Assembly: GCA_010029945.1 (NCBI GenBank)
Contig: RGQW01000046.1
Location: 1 to 10,715 of the forward strand
Direction of reading: 5' to 3'
Length of the DNA: 10,715 nt
Origin: Actinomycetota bacterium
Lineage (GTDB): Bacteria > Actinomycetota > Actinomycetes > S36-B12
Shown: positions 1 through 6,641 of the stretch, piece after piece
How the letters are laid out: each line of letters begins with the position of its first letter
How positions within the stretch are numbered: the first letter of the stretch is position 1
The notes under the pieces: model-generated
Databases searched by the model: none
Told to the model about the DNA's origin: nothing
Seen by the model: only the letters and a program-made list of their open reading frames with translations
Made by a program: the position numbers and the translations under genes

Positions 1-1113
1 TACGTCACCGTGCGACTCCTCGGGATCAACACCCCCGAGGTTCGCGGGTTCTACAACAAGAACAGAGATGAGGACATGTGCGGAGCCGTGGAGGCCACCA
101 GGGTTCTGGCTTCCCTGCTTCCACCGGGGACGCCCGTGCAACTTCGCTCATTGAGTAAGGGATCCACAGGTCTGGACAATCGGCCTCAGCGCTACGCGTT
201 CGCGTGGAACCCAGCCACCGGCCAATACGACATCGACGTTCAAGCCGAGTTGGCGAGCGCTGGGCTTGCGACACTGTTCACCCTGTCCAACGAGGCCGCT
301 CTGTCGTATTCCTACGCCGTGCACGTGGCGAACGCACAGGCCGCCGGACGGGGCATCTGGAACCCGAGTTTCTGTGGGCCGCCGGAGCAACCGGACGCAT
401 CCCTAAGCGTCATCGCTCACTGGAATGCCGGACGAAACGATAACGCCAACCCAAACGGTGAGTACGTCATCGTTCGTAACACCGGTGGAACGGTCGTCGA
501 CCTCAGCGGCTGGATTCTTCGAGATTCCGGCTCCACCGCATGGTTCACCTTCCCGAACGGATCGGTGCTCACCCCCGACGACTACCGGGTGGTTCATGTC
601 GGTCAAGGAACTCCCGGGTTACCGAACCCCCGAGATCTCTATATGGGGTCGCCGACAGCGCTGTTGGCGAATGTGGCGCGTGATCGATTTACCGGAGATG
701 GCGTCTATCTCCTGGACCCCTCCACGGCGTTCCGCTCGTGGTTCGACTGGCCCTGCGTCGTCGACTGCACGGACCCGGCCCAGGGAAAGCTCACGATCAC
801 CGACGTCAACCCCATCGCCACGTCAAAGAAACCATCGCGGGCAGCCAACGAGGAGTACATCGTCATCAAAAACACCTCGAACACCGAAATCAACCTCGAT
901 GGCTACTACTTGGCATACCGGAGCGCCACCTACCCGTTCGTCATCAACTCGCGAATCCCAGCCGGGAAGACGTTGACGGTCTTCATCGGCAAGGGAGTCC
1001 CATCGAAGCGCACTCAGTACTGGGGGCGCGAGGGGCCACTTCTGCGAAATACATCGGGAACAGTGGAGTTGCTCTCCGAGCGCAACGTGCTCATCAGCTC
1101 CAAGAAGTGGTGA
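1..1113 (+). CDS. Staphylococcal-nuclease-like protein with two lamin-tail (LTD) domains, 5' partial
   Basis: The reading frame is open from the first base, so the true start, and any signal peptide, lies upstream; the GTG at 10 is inside the nuclease fold. Counting from that GTG, residues 1-118 are an SNase/TNase domain: RLLGINTPEV matches the catalytic strand (Arg35 and Glu43 of the S. aureus enzyme) and QRYAFAW holds the second catalytic Arg (Arg87). The Asp40-equivalent calcium ligand is Asn here, so calcium binding or activity may be altered. Residues about 131-250 and 260-366 are two similar beta-rich segments, each opening with an EYVIVRNT / EEYIVIKNT strand followed by a G[WY] element, typical of lamin-tail domains of extracellular nucleases. 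The likely role is cell-surface or secreted DNA/RNA degradation. The gene converges with the acyltransferase gene, 35 bp away, and no hairpin terminator is visible between them. Fold assignment is firm; secretion is inferred. Confidence 0.85.
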   Translation, partial: YVTVRLLGINTPEVRGFYNKNRDEDMCGAVEATRVLASLLPPGTPVQLRSLSKGSTGLDNRPQRYAFAWNPATGQYDIDVQAELASAGLATLFTLSNEAALSYSYAVHVANAQAAGRGIWNPSFCGPPEQPDASLSVIAHWNAGRNDNANPNGEYVIVRNTGGTVVDLSGWILRDSGSTAWFTFPNGSVLTPDDYRVVHVGQGTPGLPNPRDLYMGSPTALLANVARDRFTGDGVYLLDPSTAFRSWFDWPCVVDCTDPAQGKLTITDVNPIATSKKPSRAANEEYIVIKNTSNTEINLDGYYLAYRSATYPFVINSRIPAGKTLTVFIGKGVPSKRTQYWGREGPLLRNTSGTVELLSERNVLISSKKW

Positions 1114-1148
1114 GTGTCGAGCGGATCAGCCTCGTCCAGCACACAAGG

Positions 1149-1709
1149 TCAATCGCTACGTTGTTTCCCGTGCCGCTCGGCGCTGCTCTTCGATGCGAGC
1201 GGCTTCCTCGAGTGACGGTGCAGAGCCACCATGTCGCTGCGGGATCGATGTCCACCGAACACGATCATCGGAATGAGAGGAACCTCAGCCTCGCGCGCCA
1301 TCCGCACCGCGCCGTTCTTCAACTCTTTGATTTCCAATGAACGACTCATCGTCGCCTCGGGGAAGACGCCGATCAGTTCGCCTGCTCGGGCCGCCGCGAC
1401 GGCGGTCTCGAAGGCGACCGATCCATCGTGCCGGTCGACGGGAATGTGCTTCATTCCACGCATCAACGGTCCCGCTACCGGATGTCGAAACACCGAATCC
1501 TTCGCCATGAAGCGAACGAATCGGCGCCCCCGCCGATCCGCCGGTACGCCTCCGAGTGCGAAATCCAAATAACTCGTGTGATTCAACGCGAGCACCGCCC
1601 CACCCTGCAAAGGGATATTCTCCTCACCAACGATGTCGAGTTTCATACCGAGGACAGCGAAGATTCCTTTAAAGCCCTCCACGATGGCTCGATAGAGCGG
1701 TTCAGTCAT
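1149..1709 (-). pseudogene. PlsC-family 1-acylglycerol-3-phosphate O-acyltransferase, C-terminal part deleted and out of frame
   Basis: Lysophosphatidate-type acyltransferases move an acyl group onto a lysophospholipid or related acceptor at the membrane. Motif I NHTSYLD (His44, Asp49, the HX4D catalytic pair), motif II around HIPVDR (88-93), motif III GVFPEATMSRS (114-124) and motif IV VPLIPMIVFG (143-152) are all present. After GGHR (152-155) the 31 remaining residues do not look like the family, and the protein is 186 aa instead of about 220-260. In another minus-strand frame, positions 1230-1156 read GGSAPSLEEAARI and on to a Glu/Arg-rich end with a TAG stop, which resembles the usual C-terminus of actinobacterial members. 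So a segment of roughly 50-70 codons seems to be missing, with a change of frame near 1240-1250. The ATG start at 1709 overlaps the stop of the DUF1707 gene by 8 bp, so the two are translationally coupled. The catalytic core is intact, so residual function is possible. Confidence 0.8.
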
Positions 1710-2115
1710 CCGATGACCGTTCGGCTCGTGAGGCCAGCGTCCAAATCACCATGGCCCCGCCCCACGGACCGACCACCCAAATGGGCCAGTAGTAGGGGGC
1801 CGGGCCACTGCCCATCCAGGTGGCGAACCAAATGATGTTGACCAGGACACCGACACCCAGCCATGAAGCCCACGCGGACCGAAGCTTCTTGCGCTCCATC
1901 GCCGATTCACTCGGCTCCTGCGGAGCAATGGCCGTCTCTCGTGGCAAATCCGCGGTGAGATCTCGCAAGTCCGCGAAGGTCTTGGCTTCGTGGGCGCGGT
2001 CAAGGCGGTCGTCGAACTCCTCCGGCAGGAGCCGGCCCTCGGCATACGCCTCACGGAGTTCAGAGATCGTCGCGTCGCGGTCCGCGTCACCAGCGCGAAG
2101 TTCCGGATCGTTCAC
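1702..2115 (-). CDS. DUF1707 (SHOCT-like) protein with two transmembrane helices
   Basis: Residues 3-58 (ELRAGDADRDATISELREAY and following, with EGRLLPEEFDDRLDRA) form a DUF1707 domain, common at the N-terminus of small actinobacterial membrane proteins. Residues about 81-100 and 108-127 are two hydrophobic helices; the YYWPIW...WGGAMVIW pattern resembles the 2TM domain often found with it. The product is predicted to be a 137-residue inner-membrane protein with a cytosolic N-terminus; its biochemical role is unknown. I chose the GTG at 2115, giving an MNDPELRAGD start like family members, over an in-frame GTG at 2124: a TACTGT hexamer lies 7 nt before it and neither start has a Shine-Dalgarno. 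The longer form would add three residues. The gene follows bldC by about 21 bp and overlaps the acyltransferase by 8 bp, so the three probably form one operon. BldC linkage hints at a cell-envelope or developmental role, which is inference only. Confidence 0.85.
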   Translation of the reverse strand: MNDPELRAGDADRDATISELREAYAEGRLLPEEFDDRLDRAHEAKTFADLRDLTADLPRETAIAPQEPSESAMERKKLRSAWASWLGVGVLVNIIWFATWMGSGPAPYYWPIWVVGPWGGAMVIWTLASRAERSSDD

Positions 2116-2122
2116 GAACGGC

Positions 2123-2128
2123 ACAGTA
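2123..2128 (-). promoter_or_regulatory. Candidate -10 element for leaderless DUF1707 transcript
   Basis: Read on the minus strand, TACTGT fits the actinobacterial TANNNT -10 pattern and ends 7 nt before the GTG at 2115, placing transcription start at or next to the start codon. No clear -35 is present. It lies just beyond the bldC stop, so it would be an internal promoter of that operon. Confidence 0.3.
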
Positions 2129-2136
2129 GTCGGACG

Positions 2137-2397
2137 TCAGCGGGGAGGGAATCCACCCGGAGGCGTCACGTGTGATGCATCGGGGGCAACAGTTTCTGCC
2201 CCACGGGACCCCGACTGCGCATCGAGGAGCGCGTGCACTTCCGTTGCGCGATAGCGGCGGTGACCACCGAGGGTTCGAATGCTTGTCAGTTTTCCGGCCT
2301 TGGCCCAACGCGTGACGGTCTTGGGATCGACCCGAAAGAGTGCCGCTACTTCTGAAGGGGTGAGGAGTTGATCAGGGTCCGGATCACGTCCCGACAT
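2137..2397 (-). CDS. bldC: BldC-family MerR-like DNA-binding regulator with C-terminal extension
   Basis: BldC is a small MerR-type helix-turn-helix protein that, in Streptomyces, controls the timing of development by binding DNA cooperatively as asymmetric tandem arrays. Residues 11-57 (LLTPSEVAALFRVDPKTVTR, WAKAGKLTSIRTLGGHRRYR) nearly match the Streptomyces protein as I remember it, including the winged-helix GGHRRYR. The ATG at 2397 is chosen because a GGGAGAGG ribosome-binding site (2400-2407) lies directly upstream and the protein then starts MSGRDPDPDQLL like known BldCs; an upstream in-frame start at 2505 would add 36 unrelated residues. At 86 aa it is longer than the 68 aa of S. coelicolor BldC; the extra residues form a Pro/Gly-rich, probably disordered tail ending GGFPPR. 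It is divergent from the dehydrogenase gene, as in Streptomyces, and heads a probable operon with the DUF1707 and acyltransferase genes. Confidence 0.93.
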   Translation of the reverse strand: MSGRDPDPDQLLTPSEVAALFRVDPKTVTRWAKAGKLTSIRTLGGHRRYRATEVHALLDAQSGSRGAETVAPDASHVTPPGGFPPR

Positions 2398-2523
2398 CGC
2401 CTCTCCCAACGTTGCCTCGTTGCCACGGATTGAAGGCCGAGCACTTTGCGCCGATACGTACCTTTCCACCGTATGCGCGTAGAGGCAAGCAAAATTTCCT
2501 GCCAATGAATACTGATGCCCACT

Positions 2524-2546
2524 TTTCCTCCTGAAGAAGGGGGAAA
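2524..2546. repeat. Imperfect inverted repeat upstream of the dehydrogenase gene
   Basis: TTTCCTCC (2524-2531) and GGGGGAAA (2539-2546) can pair over 8 positions with one G-U, around a 7-nt loop TGAAGAA. The right arm would touch the -35 position of the predicted dehydrogenase promoter, so an operator is possible. It lacks a following U-run on either strand, so a terminator is less likely. Confidence 0.35.
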
Positions 2547-2566
2547 CTGCGCCCCGTGTCCTGCCC

Positions 2567-2572
2567 TACAGT
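2567..2572 (+). promoter_or_regulatory. Candidate -10 element for leaderless dehydrogenase transcript
   Basis: TACAGT fits TANNNT and is followed by six bases and then the GTG start at 2579, so transcription would begin at the start codon. There is no Shine-Dalgarno near that GTG; the purine-rich GAAGAAGGGGG run is more than 30 bp upstream. The -35 region is poor. Confidence 0.4.
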
Positions 2573-2578
2573 GACCTC

Positions 2579-3704
2579 GTGACGGATCCCTCCGGCCCCG
2601 ACCCTTGGGGTGGTTTCGACGGCCACGAGAGTGTGATCGTCGCTCAGGACGAGTTCACCGGCCTGCAAGCAGTCGTCGCCATCCACTCAACTGTCCTGGG
2701 GCCGGCCCTCGGTGGCGTTCGAATGTCGACGTACGCCGACACATCGTCTGGCGCAAATGCCGCCGCCTACGCCGATGCATTGCGTTTGTCACGAGCGATG
2801 ATGACCTACAAGAACGCACTTGCGGGACTTCCCCACGGTGGAGGCAAAGCCGTCATCGTGCACGACCCATCGAACAAGCCACCGGAACTGCTGCACGCCT
2901 TCGGTGAACTCGTCACGTCTCTCGGCGGTCGATACGTCACCGCAGGCGATGTCGGGATGCGCGTTCAGGACATGGATGTCATCTCCGAGACGTGTCGATG
3001 GACCACCGGCCGCTCCCCCGAGAACGGCGGTGTCGGCGATTCTGGGATTCTCACGTCCGTCGGTGTTCACCTGGGCATGCGAGCGGGGGCGGAGGCTGCT
3101 TTGGGCACGGCGGATCTGTCCGGGGTGACGGTCGGTGTGATCGGTGCCGGAAAGGTCGGCGGCCGTCTCATCGGTCACCTCATCCGTGACAGTGCTCGAG
3201 TAATAGCCATGGATCCGTCCGCCGCGGTGCGTTCGTCGCTCGAACCCGAACGCGATCACCTGGGTCGATTCGCTTGCTGAACTTCTGGCCTACCGACCAC
3301 AGGTGTTGTCCCCCAATGCTCTCGGTGGGGCGATTAGCGAGGCCCTCGTGGAGGACTTGGCCGCAGCGGAGGTTCGCCTGGTGTGCGGGGGGGCCAACAA
3401 CCAGTTGGCCACGGACCGGGTCGGGGACCTCCTCGACCACGCGGGGATCGTCTACGCACCTGACTTCTGCGTGAACTGCGGAGGCGTCATCCAGGTTGCC
3501 GAGGAACTCACCGGGGCCGATCTCGATCGAGCACGAGCCACCGTGGAGCGGGTCTTTGACACCACCCGCAGCGTCCTGGAACGGGCTCGTGGGGAGGGCA
3601 TCACCCCCGTCCGGGCCGCCGAGCGGGAGGCAGAGGCGCGGATTGCGGCATCCCTGCCCCAGGGGGCCGCTGACGCGCGCCGCACCCGGGACGGGGTAAC
3701 CTAA
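2579..3704 (+). pseudogene. vdh: Glu/Leu/Phe/Val-type amino-acid dehydrogenase (probably valine/leucine dehydrogenase), frameshifted
   Basis: This enzyme class oxidatively deaminates branched-chain amino acids to 2-oxoacids with NAD+, feeding branched-chain catabolism and precursor supply. The first frame (2579-3280) holds the catalytic domain: MTYK (Lys78), LPHGGGK (Lys90, catalytic), GDVG (123-126), then a Rossmann fold with GVIGAGKVGG (186-195) and the acidic residue of MDPSAA (Asp212). The second frame is open from 3207; its family-like part begins about 3240 with NPNAITWVDSLAELL, then LSPNALGG, CGGANNQLA and YAPDFCVNCGGVIQVAEEL, and it ends at TAA 3704. Joined near 3236-3245, the two give about 374 residues, the normal family length, so a single extra base (or two missing) explains everything. 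The preceding GTG at 2579 has no ribosome-binding site and may be leaderless. Adjacency to bldC matches the Streptomyces valine dehydrogenase locus, but substrate choice among Val, Leu and Phe cannot be read from sequence. It may be a sequencing error rather than a dead gene. Confidence 0.9.
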
Positions 3705-3707
3705 AGG

Positions 3708-3749
3708 CTCGCTGTGGTCCCGGGATCGCGGCCCGATCGGCCCAGCGAG
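3708..3749 (+). other. Potential stem-loop between the dehydrogenase and DUF3073 genes
   Basis: CTCGCTG (3708-3714) pairs perfectly with CAGCGAG (3743-3749), and inside it GATCG (3724-3728) pairs with CGATC (3734-3738). There is no U-tract, so it could be a factor-dependent terminator, an mRNA-stabilising structure or a 5' leader element of the DUF3073 gene. TAACCT (3697-3702), overlapping the dehydrogenase stop, is a possible -10 for a transcript starting at the foot of this stem. Confidence 0.3.
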
Positions 3750-3794
3750 TACCGTCCACGTGAGAACCCGGAATCTGGATGAGGGGGTCGAGCC

Positions 3795-4013
3795 ATGGGG
3801 CGCGGCCGAGCTAAGGCTAAGCAGACGAAGGTCGCTCGTGCGTTGAAGTACGGCGGTCCGCAGACCGATCTACAGCAACTTGAGGCAGAACTCACCGGTG
3901 GATCCGACTCCACCGATGTTGATGCCAGTGACAGCGGCGTCGACGAGGGCGATCCCTACGCGGACGATCCCTACGCGCCGGATTCCTACGGCTACGAGGA
4001 CGAGCAGAACTAA
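3795..4013 (+). CDS. DUF3073 family protein
   Basis: The 72-residue product begins MGRGRAKAKQTKVARALKY and continues GGPQTDLQQLEAEL, the hallmark of DUF3073, a family seen widely in Actinomycetes beside purM and of unknown function. The N-terminal third is strongly basic and could bind nucleic acid; the C-terminal half is acidic, rich in Asp, Tyr and Ser, and probably disordered, with a DPYAD repeat encoded by a 15-bp tandem duplication. The ATG at 3795 is preceded by GAGGGGG (3781-3787) at suitable spacing. It converges with purM so tightly that the two stop codons share bases (overlap 4010-4013). The same tail-to-tail pairing with purM is known from mycobacteria, so the arrangement is conserved, though no functional link has been shown by this sequence. 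Confidence 0.92.
   Translation: MGRGRAKAKQTKVARALKYGGPQTDLQQLEAELTGGSDSTDVDASDSGVDEGDPYADDPYAPDSYGYEDEQN
3950..3977 (+). repeat. 15-bp-period tandem duplication within the DUF3073 gene
   Basis: CGATCCCTACGCG occurs at 3950-3962 and again at 3965-3977. The period is a multiple of three, so it adds one DPYAD unit to the acidic tail without changing frame. Confidence 0.75.
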
Positions 4014-5110
4014 CCGCTGCTGTCTTTCGCGTAACTGCCGACCAGGCTCACCGCGCCACCCGAGCCACCTTTGGCCGAGGCATCACCGACGTCATCCGTG
4101 GTGCGGTCCCGAACAGAACCGCAGACCCACGCGTCCACGCCACGCTCCGTGAGAGTGGCGAGTGCTTGTTCGACAGACGCTTCGGTTACCACGGCAACCA
4201 TTCCCAAACCCATGTTGAAGGTTCGTTCCATCTCACGCGGATCGATCCCACCACGGCTCGCCAATAGCGAGAAGATCGCCTGCGGAGTCCAGGTGCTCCT
4301 GTCCAGGTCCGCGGCCTGATTGTCGGGCAGCACTCGAGCGACATTCGCCGCGATGCCGCCACCGGTGATGTGGGAGAAGGCGTGAACATCCGCTGACTCG
4401 ATCAGCGCCAAACAGTCGCGGGCGTAGATCCGCGTCGGCTCCAGCAACTCTTCTCCCACCGAACGCGTCAGTTCCGGAACGACTTCCTCCAACGCCGACG
4501 CATCGGGCAGCAGCACCCGGCGGGCGAGCGAGTAACCATTCGAGTGGAGTCCACTGGAACGCATCGCAACCAGCACGTCCCCGGTGACAACACGCTCAGG
4601 ACCCAGTGCATCGGGTGCATCCACGATGCCGGTTCCGGCTGCCGCGAGGTCGTACTCGTCCGGTTCCATGAGTCCCGGGTGCTCTGCAGTCTCACCGCCG
4701 ACCAGAGCACAACCGGCCTGCTCGCATCCGGTGGAAATACCCTCGACAATCGACGCCATCCGCACCGGATCCACCGACCCGGTGGCGATGTAGTCGGTGA
4801 GGAACAAAGGCTCGGCTCCACAAACGACGAGATCGTCCACCACCATCGCGACCAGGTCGATCCCGACCGTGTTGTGGATGCCCATGGCCCGGGCGACAGC
4901 GATCTTGGTTCCCACACCGTCGGTGCTGGTTGCTAACAGCGGCTGCTGCATGCCCGTGTATCGGGAAATATCGAACAGTCCAGCGAAGCCGCCGAGTCCG
5001 CCGACAACCTCGCTCCGCATCGTTCGGGCGACCGAGGCTCGCATCAATTCGACCGCACGCTCTCCAGCGTCCACGTCAACGCCGGCATCGGAGTAGTTGA
5101 TACCGGGCAT
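4010..5110 (-). CDS. purM: Phosphoribosylformylglycinamidine cyclo-ligase (AIR synthetase)
   Basis: PurM closes the imidazole ring, turning FGAM and ATP into AIR in the fifth step of cytosolic purine synthesis. The 366-residue product has full family length and shows the ATP-binding STDGVGTKI (62-70), the DLVAMVVDDLVVCGAEPLF helix-loop (from 85), GGETAEHPG (138-146), SSGLHSNGYSL (185-195), HITGGG (247-252) and NMGLGM (299-304), in the usual order across the N-terminal AIRS and C-terminal AIRS_C domains. The ATG at 5110 directly follows the TGA of purF with no base between them and has no separate Shine-Dalgarno, so translation is likely coupled to purF. The last 25 residues are Asp/Ser/Gly-rich and variable. 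Its stop overlaps that of the convergent DUF3073 gene. The gene looks intact. Confidence 0.97.
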   Translation of the reverse strand: MPGINYSDAGVDVDAGERAVELMRASVARTMRSEVVGGLGGFAGLFDISRYTGMQQPLLATSTDGVGTKIAVARAMGIHNTVGIDLVAMVVDDLVVCGAEPLFLTDYIATGSVDPVRMASIVEGISTGCEQAGCALVGGETAEHPGLMEPDEYDLAAAGTGIVDAPDALGPERVVTGDVLVAMRSSGLHSNGYSLARRVLLPDASALEEVVPELTRSVGEELLEPTRIYARDCLALIESADVHAFSHITGGGIAANVARVLPDNQAADLDRSTWTPQAIFSLLASRGGIDPREMERTFNMGLGMVAVVTEASVEQALATLTERGVDAWVCGSVRDRTTDDVGDASAKGGSGGAVSLVGSYAKDSSG

Positions 5111-6637
5111 TCAGACTCGCTTCAGCGCATCGTTGGCACCACCGCCGGAAGAGTTCTCGACTCGGCGGGCGATTCCTTCCAGAACCGACTTACCGATGCG
5201 ATCTTCCGCGGGAAGCTCGACGGGGTAGACGCCATCGAAACAGGCCCTGCACAGATGCTCCTTCTTCTGCTGGGTTGCCCCTACTAGCGCATCGAGGGTG
5301 ACGAAAGCTAGTGAGTCGGCGTTAATGGAGGCACAGATCTCTTCCACCGAGAGGCCGTTTGCGATCAACTCCGCGCGACTAGCGAAGTCGATGCCGTAGA
5401 AGCAGGGCCACGCCACCGGGGGGCTCGAGATTCGAACATGCACCTCACGGGCACCCGCTTCACGGAGCATGCGCACGAGGGCGCGTTGGGTGTTGCCGCG
5501 CACGATGGAGTCATCGACCACCACGAGGCGCTGTCCTTCGATGACTTCCTTGAGCGGATTCAACTTCAGACGAATACCCAATTGACGGATCGTTTGGCTG
5601 GGTTGGATGAATGTACGGCCTACGTAGGAGTTCTTGACAAGACCTTCGGCAAAGGGAATTCCTGATTGTTGGGCGTATCCGATCGCTGCATACCGTCCGG
5701 ATTCCGGCACCGGAATCACGAGGTCGGCTTCGACCGGGTACTCGCGCGCGAGTTGTCGCCCGATTTCAACTCGGGTTGCCTGCACGCTGCGTCCTGCGAT
5801 GGTCGTGTCCGGTCTCGCCAAATACACATACTCGAACAGACATCCCTTCGGGTCTGCCTGGGCGAAGTGATGAGATCGCAAGCCATTGGAGTCAATGACG
5901 ACCAGCTCGCCCGGTTCGACTTCACGAACAACAGACGCGCCCACGATGTCGAGGGCTGCGGTCTCACTGGCGATGACCCACCCACGCTCGAGCCGCCCGA
6001 GGACGAGGGGGCGTATTCCCTGAGCATCACGAGCGGCGTACAGGGCGTCGTCGTCCATGAAGACCAACGAGAACGCACCAAGAAGCTTCGGAAGTTCCTC
6101 GAGTGCCGCCTGTTCGAGTGGCAGATCGGGGTGAGCCGCGAGAAGACCGGAAATGACTTCCGTATCGGTGGTCGCATGCAGACCGGCGTTGATCGGCAAT
6201 TCACCTGATGTGCTGGCCAATTCCGCCAGCCGCTCGGACAGGTCTGCCGTGTTGGTGAGGTTTCCGTTGTGCCCGAGGGCCAGATTGCCCGTCGCCGTTG
6301 GACGGAACGTCGGCTGGGCGTTCTCCCACACGCTCGAACCCGTAGTGGAGTAGCGCGTGTGACCGATCGCGACGTGTCCGTGCAGTGATTCCAGGCTCGC
6401 TTCGGTGAAGACCTGTGACACCAAGCCCATGTCTTTATAGACGACGATGTGCGATCCGTCGCTGACGGCGATTCCAGCGGATTCCTGTCCGCGATGCTGC
6501 AGTGCATACAGACCGAAGAACGTAAGTTTGGCGACTTCTTCACCCGGAGCCCACACTCCGAAAACCCCGCAGGCATCCTGCGGACCCTTCTCGCCGGGGA
6601 GGAGCTCGTGGGTCAGTTGCCCATCTCCGCGCGGCAC
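5111..6637 (-). CDS. purF: Amidophosphoribosyltransferase, [4Fe-4S] class
   Basis: PurF catalyses the first committed step of purine synthesis: PRPP plus glutamine gives phosphoribosylamine. The 508 residues start with a 22-residue propeptide; Cys23 in DACGVFG is the N-terminal nucleophile exposed after processing. HRGQESAGI (48-56) and the GHNGN segment belong to the class II glutaminase domain; VVVDDSIVRGNTQ (372-384) is the PRPP loop of the type I phosphoribosyltransferase domain. Cys266, Cys412, Cys463 and Cys466 (CRAC) match the four cluster ligands of Bacillus-type enzymes, so an oxygen-sensitive [4Fe-4S] cluster is expected. The GTG at 6637 is the only start that keeps the propeptide; it lies 4 bp after the ABC ATPase stop, has no Shine-Dalgarno, and follows a TAGTCT hexamer by 6 nt. 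The gene therefore may be read both from the iron-transport operon and from a leaderless promoter of its own. It appears intact. Confidence 0.97.
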   Translation of the reverse strand: MPRGDGQLTHELLPGEKGPQDACGVFGVWAPGEEVAKLTFFGLYALQHRGQESAGIAVSDGSHIVVYKDMGLVSQVFTEASLESLHGHVAIGHTRYSTTGSSVWENAQPTFRPTATGNLALGHNGNLTNTADLSERLAELASTSGELPINAGLHATTDTEVISGLLAAHPDLPLEQAALEELPKLLGAFSLVFMDDDALYAARDAQGIRPLVLGRLERGWVIASETAALDIVGASVVREVEPGELVVIDSNGLRSHHFAQADPKGCLFEYVYLARPDTTIAGRSVQATRVEIGRQLAREYPVEADLVIPVPESGRYAAIGYAQQSGIPFAEGLVKNSYVGRTFIQPSQTIRQLGIRLKLNPLKEVIEGQRLVVVDDSIVRGNTQRALVRMLREAGAREVHVRISSPPVAWPCFYGIDFASRAELIANGLSVEEICASINADSLAFVTLDALVGATQQKKEHLCRACFDGVYPVELPAEDRIGKSVLEGIARRVENSSGGGANDALKRV

Positions 6638-6641
6638 GCGC

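Larger units (their letters stand above)
2398..2578. promoter_or_regulatory. Divergent intergenic region between bldC and the dehydrogenase gene
   Basis: This 181 bp stretch should carry the promoters of both divergent genes. On the minus strand TACGGT (2473-2468) is a possible -10 for bldC, giving a leader of about 65 nt that ends in the GGGAGAGG ribosome-binding site; no good -35 goes with it. On the plus side there is an imperfect palindrome (2524-2546) and a TACAGT hexamer (2567-2572), listed separately. A short AT-rich run (AAAATTT, 2490-2496) lies near the middle. No gene is visible inside. Confidence 0.5.

Noticed and set aside
425..976. A 183-codon plus-strand open frame inside the nuclease gene.
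   Set aside because: It is in a shifted frame over clear SNase/LTD coding sequence and its product is a low-complexity Arg/Ser/Pro/Thr mix typical of a shadow frame.
2399..2505. N-terminal extension of BldC using an upstream in-frame start at 2505.
   Set aside because: The added residues do not resemble the family and the ATG at 2397 has a good ribosome-binding site directly before it.
3230..3300. Programmed ribosomal frameshifting in the dehydrogenase.
   Set aside because: No slippery heptamer, no downstream pseudoknot-like stem, and this enzyme family is not known to use recoding; a mutation or sequencing error is simpler.
5666..6208. A 180-codon plus-strand open frame opposite purF, and a 286-codon minus-strand frame at 5716-6576.
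   Set aside because: Both are shadows of the intact purF; they have no ribosome-binding site or recognisable domain.
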